This document shows, piece by piece, positions 41,350 to 49,991 of a DNA stretch of 64,000 nt (position 1 is its first letter; each line of letters begins with the position of its first letter). The stretch spans positions 400,743 to 464,742 of the forward strand of contig NZ_JAKEDS010000003.1 of the NCBI RefSeq assembly GCF_021462415.1, in the 5' to 3' direction. The stretch is from Rhodohalobacter sp. 614A. GTDB lineage: Bacteria; Bacteroidota; Rhodothermia; Balneolales; Balneolaceae. Below the pieces are notes generated by a model. It made no database searches and was not told where the DNA came from. It was given only the letters and a program-made list of their open reading frames with translations. The position numbers were made by a program, and so were the translations under genes.

Positions 41350-41820
41350 GTGACCCAAAAAGATAAACTTATCGCTACATCTGAAATGCTTATCCGAAAA
41401 CCGGTTCATGAGGTTTTTGAAGCCCTGGCAAATCCCGAAATTACATCAAAGTTTTGGTTTACTGAGGGAAGCTCAAAACTTGAAGCCGGCAAAACTGTGG
41501 AATGGACATGGGGACAGTTTGGATTTGCCGCCACCATCCACGTTACTGAGATGAAAGAACATCAACTCATTCAATTCCAGTGGCCGAGCGGTGAAAACGA
41601 ATCGGATGTAAGAACCGTCGATATTTACTTTGAACCCAAACCTGACAAGACGACTTTTGTTCGAGTCGTAGAAAGAGGATTTGATTCCAAAAATGCACAT
41701 TTAATCGAAGAGATTGCTGGACAAACTGAAGGCTGGGCGTTGGTACTATCAAATATGAAAGCTTTCCTGGAGTTTGGAATTAACCTGAACCTGATCAATG
41801 ATCACAAACCTAATGAATAA
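41350..41820 (+). CDS. SRPBCC (AHSA1-type) protein
   Basis: The 156 residues start at GTG (41350), 9 bases after arsR. MLIRKPVHEVFEALANPEITSKFWFTEGSSKLEAGKTVEWTWGQFGFAATIHVTEM and the C-terminal GWALVLSNMKAFLEFG follow the AHSA1 pattern. The family binds lipophilic ligands in a START-like cavity. A coupled gene follows with an 8-base overlap. Confidence 0.88.
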   Translation: MTQKDKLIATSEMLIRKPVHEVFEALANPEITSKFWFTEGSSKLEAGKTVEWTWGQFGFAATIHVTEMKEHQLIQFQWPSGENESDVRTVDIYFEPKPDKTTFVRVVERGFDSKNAHLIEEIAGQTEGWALVLSNMKAFLEFGINLNLINDHKPNE

Positions 41821-42250
41821 TCCTCCGCGTGTAGAAATTATCAAGCCGTTCAATACCGAACCGGGAAAGGTTTTCGATGCCTGGCTGGATACAAATATGC
41901 TTAGCAAGTGGATGTTCGGCCCGGATATCCGCGAGGAAGAGATCATCAAACTGGAAAACAATCCACAAAAAGGCGGGAAATTTTCCTACGTAGTAAAACG
42001 GGATGGTGAGGAAATAAATCATGTGGGAACCTACCGAAAAGTTCAGCGGCCAGACCTGCTGATTTTTACCTGGGGTGTGAATGTTGAAGCTGGCGATGAA
42101 AGTATTGTAACCATCAAAATTGAGCCAACCCAAACCGGATGCCGATTAACACTTGTACATGAAATGGATCCAAAATGGAAGGAATATACGGAGCGTACAA
42201 AAGCCGGCTGGACATATATGCTTGAAATACTGCAACGATATTTTTTCTAA
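41813..42250 (+). CDS. SRPBCC (AHSA1-type) protein
   Basis: I chose the ATG at 41813 (145 residues), which overlaps the previous stop in [46 protein letters not shown] and [14 protein letters not shown] give the fold. It is the third gene of this arsR unit and parallels 16818. The upstream frame from 41798 would add only five residues. Confidence 0.88.
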   Translation: MNNPPRVEIIKPFNTEPGKVFDAWLDTNMLSKWMFGPDIREEEIIKLENNPQKGGKFSYVVKRDGEEINHVGTYRKVQRPDLLIFTWGVNVEAGDESIVTIKIEPTQTGCRLTLVHEMDPKWKEYTERTKAGWTYMLEILQRYFF

Positions 42251-42278
42251 ACCTTCAAGATCAAAAAATGCTGATATC

Positions 42279-42641
42279 ATGAATTCAGAAAAGACAAAAC
42301 ATCGAATTTATACCATGAGCTTTGCAAGTGTCTATCCCCATTATGTGGCCAAGGCAGAGAAAAAAGATCGCACGAAAGAGGAAGTGGATGAAATAATTCG
42401 ATGGCTAACGGGATACAGCCAAAAAGAATTGGAAACCCTGCTGGAAAATCAGACGGATTTCGAGACATTTTTCGAAGAAGCTCCCAAAATGAATCCTTCA
42501 CGATCGTTAATCAAAGGTGTGGTTTGTGGTGTTCGGGTTGAAGACATCAAAGAACCGACGATGCGGGAAATTCGCTATCTGGATAAGATGATTGACGAAT
42601 TAGCAAGAGGAAAAACGATGGACAAAATTTTACGGGATTAG
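42279..42641 (+). CDS. DUF2200 protein
   Basis: I chose the ATG at 42279 (120 residues), giving the family start [45 protein letters not shown]. Then [41 protein letters not shown] completes DUF2200. The family has an alpha-helical fold of unknown function. 28 bases after the SRPBCC gene; possibly the end of the arsR operon. Confidence 0.92.
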   Translation: MNSEKTKHRIYTMSFASVYPHYVAKAEKKDRTKEEVDEIIRWLTGYSQKELETLLENQTDFETFFEEAPKMNPSRSLIKGVVCGVRVEDIKEPTMREIRYLDKMIDELARGKTMDKILRD

Positions 42642-42768
42642 AAACTTTGAAGCTCTGTTCTACCTTCGGCATGGAAACAGAAACTCGAGAAATAAGCAAA
42701 GGAACTATCCAAAAAAATCCTGAGAATTCCTGGGAATACGATTAAACAACTCCAAATAATTACACGTG

Positions 42769-43164
42769 ATGAGTGATAAAATTACCACTTTTTTGATGTT
42801 TGAAGGAAATGCAGAAGAAGCCATTACCTTCTATATATCACTGTTCGACGATTCTGAAATTCTGAATATTCACCGCTACGGAGCCAATGAAGCCGGACCC
42901 GAAGGCACGATTGCACAAGCTGAATTCACTCTTGCCGGGCGGAAGTACAAAACCATCGACAGCCCCATTAATCACGCATTTAGTTTTACTCCCGCTGTTT
43001 CTCTTTTTGTGGAGTGTGATACAGAAGACGAACTGGACCGTTTGTTCAAAGAGCTTAGCAAAGATGGCGAGGTATTAATGCCGCTGGACAATTATGGATT
43101 CAGCACTAAATACGGCTGGGTGAATGACAGATTTGGTGTATCCTGGCAATTAAATCTAAACTAA
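42769..43164 (+). CDS. VOC-fold protein, PhnB-like
   Basis: The ATG at 42769 is chosen over a GTG three bases earlier. Its 131 residues contain FLMFEGNAEEAITFYISLFDDSEILNIHRYGANEAGPEGTI, KYKTIDSPINHAFSFTPAVSLFVEC and YGWVNDRFGVSWQLNLN, a typical PhnB-like VOC protein. No substrate can be assigned. It is 12 bases before the SRPBCC gene at 43177, which suggests a shared transcript. Confidence 0.88.
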   Translation: MSDKITTFLMFEGNAEEAITFYISLFDDSEILNIHRYGANEAGPEGTIAQAEFTLAGRKYKTIDSPINHAFSFTPAVSLFVECDTEDELDRLFKELSKDGEVLMPLDNYGFSTKYGWVNDRFGVSWQLNLN

Positions 43165-43176
43165 ACAGCTAAACAT

Positions 43177-43716
43177 ATGGACAGACCCTTTGGCACATTT
43201 CCACAACCGGAAACCCTTCGTTTTGAACGGCTTGTATCCGGACCTATTGAACGAGTCTGGGATTATTTGACGAAATCTGAATTAAAAGCCAAATGGCTTT
43301 CAGCGGGTGATGTAGAACCGAAAGTAGGCGGAAAAGTTTTGCAAAAATTTCATCATAAAGACTTATGCGAAAAAGACAATCCGATTCCAGACAAGTACAA
43401 AACAATGGAAGATGGCACCTATTTTGAGGGGCGTGTACTGAAGTGGAATCCTCCAACTCTTTTAAGCTACACCTGGGGTGAGGAAACCGGAGACGAATCC
43501 CTGGTTACGTTTGAACTTATCCCGAAAGAGAATGACAAAGTATTGCTGATTTTAACCCATCAAAAATTGGGCGGAGACAGAAATATACTCATTGGCGTTG
43601 CCGCCGGTTGGCATACACATCTTGGAATTCTTGTTGATCGTTTAGCCGCCAAAGAACCAAAGGGTTTTTGGGAAGTTCATATGAAAATGGAAGCAGAATA
43701 TTCGAAGAGGATTTGA
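43177..43716 (+). CDS. SRPBCC (AHSA1-type) protein
   Basis: The 179 residues start with the extension MDRPFGTFPQPETLRFERLVSGPIERVWDYLTKSELKAKWLSAGDVEPKVGGKVLQKFHH and end GVAAGWHTHLGILVDRLAAKEP. The 9-strand START-like fold of AHSA1 is evident, with DVEPKVGG in place of the REGG element. It follows a PhnB-like gene; such pairs are often in arsR-controlled operons. Ligand unknown. Confidence 0.88.
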   Translation: MDRPFGTFPQPETLRFERLVSGPIERVWDYLTKSELKAKWLSAGDVEPKVGGKVLQKFHHKDLCEKDNPIPDKYKTMEDGTYFEGRVLKWNPPTLLSYTWGEETGDESLVTFELIPKENDKVLLILTHQKLGGDRNILIGVAAGWHTHLGILVDRLAAKEPKGFWEVHMKMEAEYSKRI

Positions 43717-43726
43717 TGTAGAATGT

Positions 43727-43810
43727 GAAGCAGAGCTTCGAGGCGTGTGTTCCGCAGCAAAGCTGCGGAACAAGTTTTATGGATGGGTATTCTGCAGCAG
43801 AGCTGCGGAA
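43727..43810. repeat. three tri-loop hairpins in a convergent gap
   Basis: GAAGC-AGA-GCTTC at 43727-43739, GTTCCGCAGC-AAA-GCTGCGGAAC at 43749-43771 (10-bp perfect stem) and TTCTGCAGC-AGA-GCTGCGGAA at 43790-43810. The last two are copies of one unit with the same 3' tail ACAAG. May act as bidirectional terminators. Confidence 0.75.
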
Positions 43811-43821
43811 CAAGATTAACA

Positions 43822-44937
43822 TCATCTTTCGAGGTGAATGCCGTTGAAGTCATCAAAACGGGCTACAATTCCCCAGCCGTAGAAAAAGTTAGACACGCCT
43901 ATCATTAGCTCATTTTTTCCTTTATTCAGTGGAATGGTAATCGTGCTGTTATCTAATGATAATCGTCCATTTGGATTTTTTGAAATTGGAGTTGCAAACA
44001 GGTTTTTATCCAGATAAAGAGGTGCTCCGTTGATAGTTACCCACACTTCATCGCTGAAACCGAGGCGAAGTGTCTTCTGCTGGGTTTCTTCGGAATCGAT
44101 AGTCGTTTTCAGCCAAACCATTCTTCTGGCATCCGTTTTTATTCCATATTTTCTGGTTAGATTTACAAGCCCTTTCCGCTCAGCCGTAATCACCTCCCAT
44201 GAAGTCATGTCGCCAGGGGCATATTCATTTTTAAAATCTACATTTTCTTCCATGGCAATCGGCCTGGTCACATGCCATTTTCGAATGTATCGCGAATCGT
44301 TTTCTTCCACATCCATTCCGGGGCGTGAGGACAATCCCTCAACCTGATCATGCCGAACCTTCAAATTGGATACCATCATCGTTCCCTGAAACGCCAATGT
44401 CCCGTGACTGGAATCCCCTTCCAGGTATGGAACTTGCAAAGCCGGATGTTCCATATCGTTTACATACGCGAGCATTTGTTTTCCTGAAACAATCAATTTC
44501 ACGTGATTCCACTGATCAATCTCATAATTTGCATTGGATTGATAATGGTACATCAGATCCCAAAGATTCACACTTTTAACGGTGGGTGCATATTGAATGG
44601 CATTTCCCGCATCCGGATTCCCGGCCCCTGGCGTTCGAAAATAGAAGCATTCATTTTCTGAACTATCCTCAAACCTGAAATAGAAGGAAGCAAAACCGGC
44701 ATCCGAAAACTGAATATCAAACTCAATCGTCCCATCTTCAAAATCGAAATCCTTTACTGTAACAAGTTCACCGCCTGTGACTTTTAATACGGGCCTTGAA
44801 TCGTATTCGATAAATTCTGCGGCTCCGGAAGCAAAATCCCATACATCAGCGTTCAAGTCTATATTAACAGTCTGCTGGGCAAAGGATGGCGTTTGAATCA
44901 GTACAATGAACAGGAAAAATAGATATACTTTTTTCAT
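43822..44937 (-). CDS. exported concanavalin-like (LamG/DUF1080-type) protein
   Basis: The 371 residues have a signal peptide (MKKVYLFFLFIVLIQTPSFA). FDFEDGTIEFDIQFSDAGFASFYFRFEDSSENECFYFR, WNHVKLIVSGKQMLAYVNDMEHPAL and HGTLAFQGTMMVSNLKVRH form a laminin-G/3-keto-glycoside-hydrolase-like jelly roll at about 40-200. The C-terminal half (WEVITAERKGLVNLTRKYGIK; ITIPLNKGKNELMIGVSNFFYGWGIVARF) is a second beta-sandwich. Such secreted domains bind or cut polysaccharides, but no active site is evident. Function unknown. Confidence 0.75.
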   Translation of the reverse strand: MKKVYLFFLFIVLIQTPSFAQQTVNIDLNADVWDFASGAAEFIEYDSRPVLKVTGGELVTVKDFDFEDGTIEFDIQFSDAGFASFYFRFEDSSENECFYFRTPGAGNPDAGNAIQYAPTVKSVNLWDLMYHYQSNANYEIDQWNHVKLIVSGKQMLAYVNDMEHPALQVPYLEGDSSHGTLAFQGTMMVSNLKVRHDQVEGLSSRPGMDVEENDSRYIRKWHVTRPIAMEENVDFKNEYAPGDMTSWEVITAERKGLVNLTRKYGIKTDARRMVWLKTTIDSEETQQKTLRLGFSDEVWVTINGAPLYLDKNLFATPISKNPNGRLSLDNSTITIPLNKGKNELMIGVSNFFYGWGIVARFDDFNGIHLER

Positions 44938-45119
44938 GGCAACTTTCTCAATACGGTTGGGTTTTAATGTCTACAGAAAGTTGGTGTACTTCAGTACGGA
45001 TAAAAAATTGTTTGCCGTTTATTAAGCGTTCAAATACCGTTCATTTAGAAAAATGAGACGGAAAAATGCTTCAGACTGGCGGGATAGAATCTGAAAATCA
45101 CACCCGGTCTTTAAATTTT
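44938..45119. other. intergenic 182 bases
   Basis: No gene. It contains the start region of the exported protein (minus) and the 3' region of the thioesterase gene (minus). Confidence 0.3.
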
Positions 45120-46160
45120 TCACTCTTTGCTTTCAGCTTTCCACTGCTTGTATTCTTGCCTGCGGCGATGTGCTTTCAGATAGCGTTCATCCTCGGCATA
45201 CGTGGTGGGATACACTTTGGGCACCGGGCTGGGATTCATCTTTTCATCCACATTTACGAAGGTAAAAATACATTTATTTGAAAGAGCCCGTACGACCCTG
45301 TCGCTGCTGATTCGCTCAATACTGATTTCGATAGTCATGGATGTATTTCCCGTATAGGTTATCCGGCTGGTAAAATCCAGCTTATCCCCAATTCGTACAG
45401 GTTGATGAAAATTGATGCGATTTACACGCACAAAAACAGGACGATTTGGAGTGATTTCTTCGGCATGCATCAATGCGAGTTCAAAAGCCCGGCGGATCAC
45501 ATATCCACCAAAAATTTTCTCCGGTACATTTTCCTGTTCCGGGAACATTCGCTCCCAATTTCCCCGAATCAAATTGCCTGCCAATAGACCATCAAAATCG
45601 GATTGTTCCTGTGCCTGATGCAATTCCCGAAGCAATTCATATTCGTCTTTGCTCGGAGGTTTTTGCAGGGCGTCCATCTGATCCCGATAATTCTTCCGCC
45701 GCTCAATAGCCGATTGATACCGGCTTTTTTCCAAGTCATTCACATACTCAAGCGGTTCAACCGGAAGGCTTTTTGTTTCGCCATTTTCATCGATTCTGGC
45801 CACCATCGTGAAATAGCACGAAGCCAGCGATCCTCCTCCCTGTCCAACCCGGATTCCCACTTCCATGGAAGTGCGGCCCACATAATTTATTCTGGCGTCT
45901 AAATTTAAATCCTTTTCAATATCCACTGGGGTTCGCAGCATGATATCATCAATAGCAGCGGTTACTACTTTTGCATTTTCATTGGTTCTGCGTACGTATT
46001 CCAGGGCCACATCTTCAGCGAGTTTGTCGAGCACTTCGAGCAAGCGACCCCATCTCATATTTGCGGGGATATCTTCATCCGTAATCAGAAAGCGACGGCG
46101 GAGCTTTTCATCACTTCCAAACTTTAGAACTCTGGTTTTTGACGTATCAATCGGTCTCAT
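45120..46160 (-). CDS. acyl-CoA thioesterase, double hotdog
   Basis: The 346 residues contain two hotdog domains. The first has NYVGRTSMEVGIRVGQGGGSLASCYFTMVA (around 95-125); the second has FVRVNRINFHQPVRIGDKLDFTSRITYTGNTSMTIEISIERI (around 245-290). It resembles the BFIT/ACOT8-like acyl-CoA thioesterases that hydrolyse acyl-CoA to CoA and acid. The first domain carries the HAEE-like region ALMHAEEITPNRP. Cytosolic; substrate chain length unknown. Confidence 0.85.
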   Translation of the reverse strand: MRPIDTSKTRVLKFGSDEKLRRRFLITDEDIPANMRWGRLLEVLDKLAEDVALEYVRRTNENAKVVTAAIDDIMLRTPVDIEKDLNLDARINYVGRTSMEVGIRVGQGGGSLASCYFTMVARIDENGETKSLPVEPLEYVNDLEKSRYQSAIERRKNYRDQMDALQKPPSKDEYELLRELHQAQEQSDFDGLLAGNLIRGNWERMFPEQENVPEKIFGGYVIRRAFELALMHAEEITPNRPVFVRVNRINFHQPVRIGDKLDFTSRITYTGNTSMTIEISIERISSDRVVRALSNKCIFTFVNVDEKMNPSPVPKVYPTTYAEDERYLKAHRRRQEYKQWKAESKE

Positions 46161-46296
46161 ATCTGTATGAATTTTTGAAAAATAACCAGTTTGTAAGATA
46201 CGAAATGCCTGGGCAAAGTATCAGGAGGCTTTAGAAAGCACTTCTCCCCGAAACTGTGAGTAAGAATGAGTCAGGCATTTAAGAATTTGAATATTC
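46161..46296. other. intergenic 136 bases
   Basis: No gene. AT-rich upstream region of the thioesterase gene. Confidence 0.3.
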
Positions 46297-47187
46297 TTAG
46301 AAAAGTTTCTGCTGATTTCCATCCGGCAGCTCGGGAATTTTCAAGTCACTTCCGAGTTTTTCATTCAGCCCTTTGATAAAATGTGCGGCAAGTCTCGGGG
46401 AAGCTTTCTCTTCATTTTGATGAACAAAGAAATCAATCTTCTGAATGCCCTGATCCTGCCACTCTTTTAAACGATCCACCCATTCATCGAGACGATCATA
46501 ATCGGAGGCATCGTTCGCGCCCACATACCGGATAAAGGCTTCATCATTTGTCAATCTCATATGAAGCAGTTCCCGATAGGCAGCCGTATCCACAAGTACG
46601 CTGGTAATATTATTCTCTGTTAAAAGCTGGTAAAGATCATCGGCTACTTTCTTATCGTTGTACCAGTCCGGGTGACGAAACTCCATTGCCAGCGGAATAT
46701 CTTTTGGCCAGAGTTCTACAAAACTTTCCACTCGATCAAAAAATTTGGGGGCGAAATTATCGCGAACCTGAAGAAAAATGGTCCCGAGTTTATCTCTGAA
46801 ATGAACCACACTGTCCAGGTACTCCTGAACCGGTTCTTCAATTTCATTCAGCCATTTCAGGTGACTGATGAGCCGGTACACTTTCGGAAAAAACCTAAAA
46901 TCATCCGGCGTTTTTTCATACCAATCGTTGATGGTATCTTCCGGAAAATTTCGATAATGCGTAGCGTTCAACTCGATGGAATTGAATTGAGTTGAATAAT
47001 ATGTCAGTTCGTCTTTTGTTCCGCGCGGGTAAAATCCTTTCAGTTCACTTTTATTCCATTTTGCACATCCCACATAAATATCCGGCTTTCCATTTTGGGA
47101 TTGGGATAAAACCTTTTTTGTATCGGGGTGATCTTCGGGAAGAGTCAGATCGTGTTTTTCAGGATTATCAACGCTGCCAAACTTCAT
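46297..47187 (-). CDS. DUF72 protein
   Basis: I chose the ATG at 47187 (296 residues); the longer frame adds 41 hydrophobic-poor residues. DIYVGCAKWNKSELKGFYPRGTKDELTYYSTQFNSIELNATHYR is the DUF72 opening; FRFFPKVYRLISHLKWL, FLQVRDNFAPKFFDR, PLAMEFRHPDWYND and FFVHQNEEKASPRLA follow. The DUF72 TIM-barrel family has no assigned reaction. It is next to no characteristic partner. Confidence 0.9.
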   Translation of the reverse strand: MKFGSVDNPEKHDLTLPEDHPDTKKVLSQSQNGKPDIYVGCAKWNKSELKGFYPRGTKDELTYYSTQFNSIELNATHYRNFPEDTINDWYEKTPDDFRFFPKVYRLISHLKWLNEIEEPVQEYLDSVVHFRDKLGTIFLQVRDNFAPKFFDRVESFVELWPKDIPLAMEFRHPDWYNDKKVADDLYQLLTENNITSVLVDTAAYRELLHMRLTNDEAFIRYVGANDASDYDRLDEWVDRLKEWQDQGIQKIDFFVHQNEEKASPRLAAHFIKGLNEKLGSDLKIPELPDGNQQKLF

Positions 47188-47330
47188 TTTTAAATACTTT
47201 TTTTGGTTTGAAATTACTTGATTTCGACTATCCAATGTATTGATAATTCTACTCAAATGAATAGCATTCGATAGACTGAAAAGAAAATAAAGCCGAATGA
47301 TTTCAATCAATAAAGTGCTTTAGAAAAACA

Positions 47331-47936
47331 ATGAATAAACGAATGGATGTTGGAATAATGTGGAAAACATTTGAAATTGAATCATCGGACAGGAACCTGA
47401 AATTTGGTATTGAGAAAGATAGTTCTCCAATCACAAACAGAAAGTTTCTGCAATTGTTGAGCGATTCCAATGAGTTCAGAATCTTTTACAATCAATTTTT
47501 GGCTGATTCCGGGTTTGACGCTTTTTTCTGGGAAAACAAACCCATGACGGATCAAACATTGGACGAGAATTATGAATGCAATATCATCAATACCGATTAT
47601 TTGGCCGGAAAGGCTACGGATGCACAGACATTCAATCAATATTTCGATCCGAATAAATCCGTGGTAACATTTTCAAACCTTGGCAATGACGCCGAATTGA
47701 TCGTTCCCTGTCCCCAAAAAGAAAATTCTGCCTATACACATATTGGCAGTTTTGTAAGAAATGCCGGGAAAAATCAGATTGATGAATTGTGGAAAATAAC
47801 CGGAATTGAAACTCTCAAGTCAATCGGCAGTAAACCAAAATGGCTAAGTACTTCAGGGCTTGGAGTGTTTTGGCTTCACATTCGGATTGATACGGTTCCG
47901 AAGTATTATCAAACGGATGAGTACAAGAAACTTTAA
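47331..47936 (+). CDS. DUF6940-like protein
   Basis: The 201 residues start at the first ATG at 47331; a second ATG at 47358 gives MWKTFEIESSDRNLKFGIEKD, which may be the true start. The core FAFFWENKP-like (here FDAFFWENKPMTDQTLDENYECNII), LIVPCPQKENSAYTHIGSFVRNAGKNQIDELWKITG and WLSTSGLGVFWLHIRIDTVPKYY match a small family often listed as DUF6940. Function unknown. No operon partner. Confidence 0.7.
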   Translation: MNKRMDVGIMWKTFEIESSDRNLKFGIEKDSSPITNRKFLQLLSDSNEFRIFYNQFLADSGFDAFFWENKPMTDQTLDENYECNIINTDYLAGKATDAQTFNQYFDPNKSVVTFSNLGNDAELIVPCPQKENSAYTHIGSFVRNAGKNQIDELWKITGIETLKSIGSKPKWLSTSGLGVFWLHIRIDTVPKYYQTDEYKKL

Positions 47937-47940
47937 GCTA

Positions 47941-47982
47941 TCAGATTTCAGCAGTCAGCTTTCAGAAACTGATGGCTGATGA
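47941..47982. repeat. six phased heptads, TCAGNNN x4 then CTGANNN x2
   Basis: TCAGATT, TCAGCAG, TCAGCTT, TCAGAAA, CTGATGG, CTGATGA in exact 7-base register. The two last units are complementary in their cores to the first four, so the array can fold. It starts 4 bases after the DUF6940-like stop. Confidence 0.85.
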
Positions 47983-48017
47983 CAATACTACTAACGATAA
48001 AAAATAAATAACCTATT

Positions 48018-48179
48018 ATGAGCATCATCAGAATTATTTGCGCGATCATCCTCCCTCCTTTGGGAGTCTTTTTAACCGTTGGCATTAAACCGGCTTTTTG
48101 GCTGAATATTCTGCTTACAATTTTAGGCTTTCTTCCGGGTGTGATTCATGCGGTTTGGATTATCGCAAAACATGATTGA
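48018..48179 (+). CDS. YqaE/Pmp3-family small membrane protein
   Basis: ATG at 48018 to TGA at 48179, 53 residues: MSIIRIICAIILPPLGVFLT, hydrophobic loop, then NILLTILGFLPGVIHAVWII. The PPLGVFL and GFLPGVIHA motifs are the Pmp3/YqaE signature, a two-helix plasma membrane proteolipid linked to salt and membrane-potential stress. It fills the gap between the DUF6940-like and SDR genes. Confidence 0.92.
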   Translation: MSIIRIICAIILPPLGVFLTVGIKPAFWLNILLTILGFLPGVIHAVWIIAKHD

Positions 48180-48248
48180 CGTTTTGAGCTAAAGAGAAAC
48201 ATCATTTTGTCATCTTACAATCAAATAAAACTTACAAAGTAACGATTT

Positions 48249-48920
48249 ATGGATATCAGGAATAAAACAGCTATTGTAACCGGCGCCAGTAAAGGAATCG
48301 GATTATCAACGGCAAAAGCATTAATTGATGAGGGCGTAATTGTAGCGTGTTGGAGCCGGACTCCACCGGAAGACTATCAACACAAAAACTTTCATCATTT
48401 TAAAACGGATCTCACAAAAGAAGATTCCGTTCAAAATTCCTTTGATGAAACGATTAAAAAATTAGGAGCCGATATCCCGATTCTTGTAAATAATGCCGGG
48501 GTTGGTCACCGGGATAGAATGGAGGATATGCCGTCAGAACAGTGGAAATACCTTTTTGACCTGAATGTTCACGGGCTTTTTTATGTGACCAAACGTGTCA
48601 TACCCGGGATGAAAGAGAACAATGAAGGCCACATTATCAATATTGGATCGGGAGCCGGAACGAACGGGATTCCACAAATGAGTGCTTATTGCGGAACCAA
48701 ATACGCCGTCAATGGAATTACTGAATCCCTTCACAAAGAATTGCGTGATTTTGGAGTGAAAGTAAGTGCCCTTTCCCCCGGATCGGTGGATACAGGTTTC
48801 TCTTCATCCAACAAAAATAAATTGCAACCGGATGACCTGGCGGCGGCAATTGTGCACATGCTGAAATGTCCCAAGAATTTCCACTACACGGACGTTCAAG
48901 TTCGGCCGCTTCAGCCTTAA
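48249..48920 (+). CDS. short-chain dehydrogenase/reductase (classical SDR)
   Basis: The 223 residues start AIVTGASKGIGLSTAKALIDEG (TGxxxGIG cofactor motif), with ILVNNAGVGHRD, INIGSGAGTNGIPQMSAYCGTKYAVNG (Ser/Tyr/Lys triad) and LSPGSVDTGF. Classical NAD(P)H SDR. The shortened C-terminus and PLQP end resemble 3-oxoacyl reductase-like members. Substrate unknown. Confidence 0.9.
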   Translation: MDIRNKTAIVTGASKGIGLSTAKALIDEGVIVACWSRTPPEDYQHKNFHHFKTDLTKEDSVQNSFDETIKKLGADIPILVNNAGVGHRDRMEDMPSEQWKYLFDLNVHGLFYVTKRVIPGMKENNEGHIINIGSGAGTNGIPQMSAYCGTKYAVNGITESLHKELRDFGVKVSALSPGSVDTGFSSSNKNKLQPDDLAAAIVHMLKCPKNFHYTDVQVRPLQP

Positions 48921-48929
48921 TCAGGAAAA

Positions 48930-49024
48930 GACATGGTATTTTTAGAAACTTTTAAACACGTCGAACTGGTAATTTATTCAACTGTGATACTTTACTCAGA
49001 GGCATTTCAAGAAAATACCATGTC
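48930..49024. repeat. 13-bp perfect inverted repeat framing 69 bases
   Basis: GACATGGTATTTT at 48930-48942 and its exact complement AAAATACCATGTC at 49012-49024. It lies between the SDR gene and the convergent caspase gene. Possible terminator, MITE or cruciform. Confidence 0.7.
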
Positions 49025-49045
49025 TACCGTATAAACGCCAAAGTT

Positions 49046-49978
49046 TTACACCTCAACAGGAGTATGAATCCATCCCTCAAGGAAATTCTCTCCCATTCGG
49101 TTTCTCTGGCCAAACAATTGCGGCGTTTGAGTTACGCCCGGCCGGGTTGGATGAATGATCGTATTGATTTTATCAGCCACGCTGTCACTCAAATCCTGCA
49201 TAAAATCATGGTAAGTAATTTGTGTGTTGCCCTGATTCACAGAATCAAGAATGGCCTGTGTGAATAATCCGTGCGAAATCGCGCTGCTTTCCCATGATAA
49301 TTCATTGAAATGACAGGCCGAAAGCAGTGTCGATTTTGTGGCCGCTACCAGCGTTTTATTGGGATCGGGATCGAGATCAATCGTGCCGTGTTCCTCGTGT
49401 ACATTTGCAACATTATCAGCATACTGGCTGACCGCCTCCACACAAACTCCACAGGGAATTAGTGTATTCAAAAAACTGACGATCGCTTCTAAAAGATCCG
49501 CTGCAAAAATGGGCGTGCGGCATTTCAAAGCGGAATCGGCCGTGTGAAGTCCGCCGGAGTGGCATGCATCGGTAATGATTGTGAAGTTTATTGCATCGGG
49601 ATAAAGATCTTCGGTAATTCTTAACAAATCCCTGTCTGTAATCCACGCACCGGATGCCGGTACCAGCGCTTCATAATAGCTGTCGCAATCGGCCTGAGAA
49701 AGGTCGGTCCGCACACGTGATCCATGGCCGGAAAAGTAAAAACAGATGGTATCCCCGGTTTCGGAAATTCTCACCAAATGGCGGAGGGTTGACAGAATAT
49801 TATTTCTGCTGGCATTGAGATCTTCCAGATGATAAATCTGTGTAAACCCGAAAGCATCTTCCAGCAAATAGTAAATGCTTCGCGCATCATTCACACAGGC
49901 GTTTAGATTTGTTCTCCCGGTGGGATCCAAAATGGAATAGTTGTTTACTCCGACAGTTAAAGCTCGTTTTGTTGCCAT
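49046..49978 (-). CDS. caspase-family (C14) protease, second of a pair
   Basis: I chose the ATG at 49978 (310 residues); the longer frame overlaps the end of the previous gene. Caspase-fold marks: KRALTVGVNNYSI, CVNDARSIYYLLEDAFGF, DTICFYFSGHGSRV with His85, and TIITDACHSGGLHT with Cys139. The catalytic dyad is intact. Bacterial C14 proteases typically cut after Arg/Lys or other set residues and act in cell-death or proteolytic cascades. It shares the operon with six large beta-repeat proteins and another caspase 13 bases upstream. No signal peptide. Confidence 0.9.
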   Translation of the reverse strand: MATKRALTVGVNNYSILDPTGRTNLNACVNDARSIYYLLEDAFGFTQIYHLEDLNASRNNILSTLRHLVRISETGDTICFYFSGHGSRVRTDLSQADCDSYYEALVPASGAWITDRDLLRITEDLYPDAINFTIITDACHSGGLHTADSALKCRTPIFAADLLEAIVSFLNTLIPCGVCVEAVSQYADNVANVHEEHGTIDLDPDPNKTLVAATKSTLLSACHFNELSWESSAISHGLFTQAILDSVNQGNTQITYHDFMQDLSDSVADKINTIIHPTRPGVTQTPQLFGQRNRMGENFLEGWIHTPVEV

Positions 49979-49991
49979 GATTTTTTTCTTT

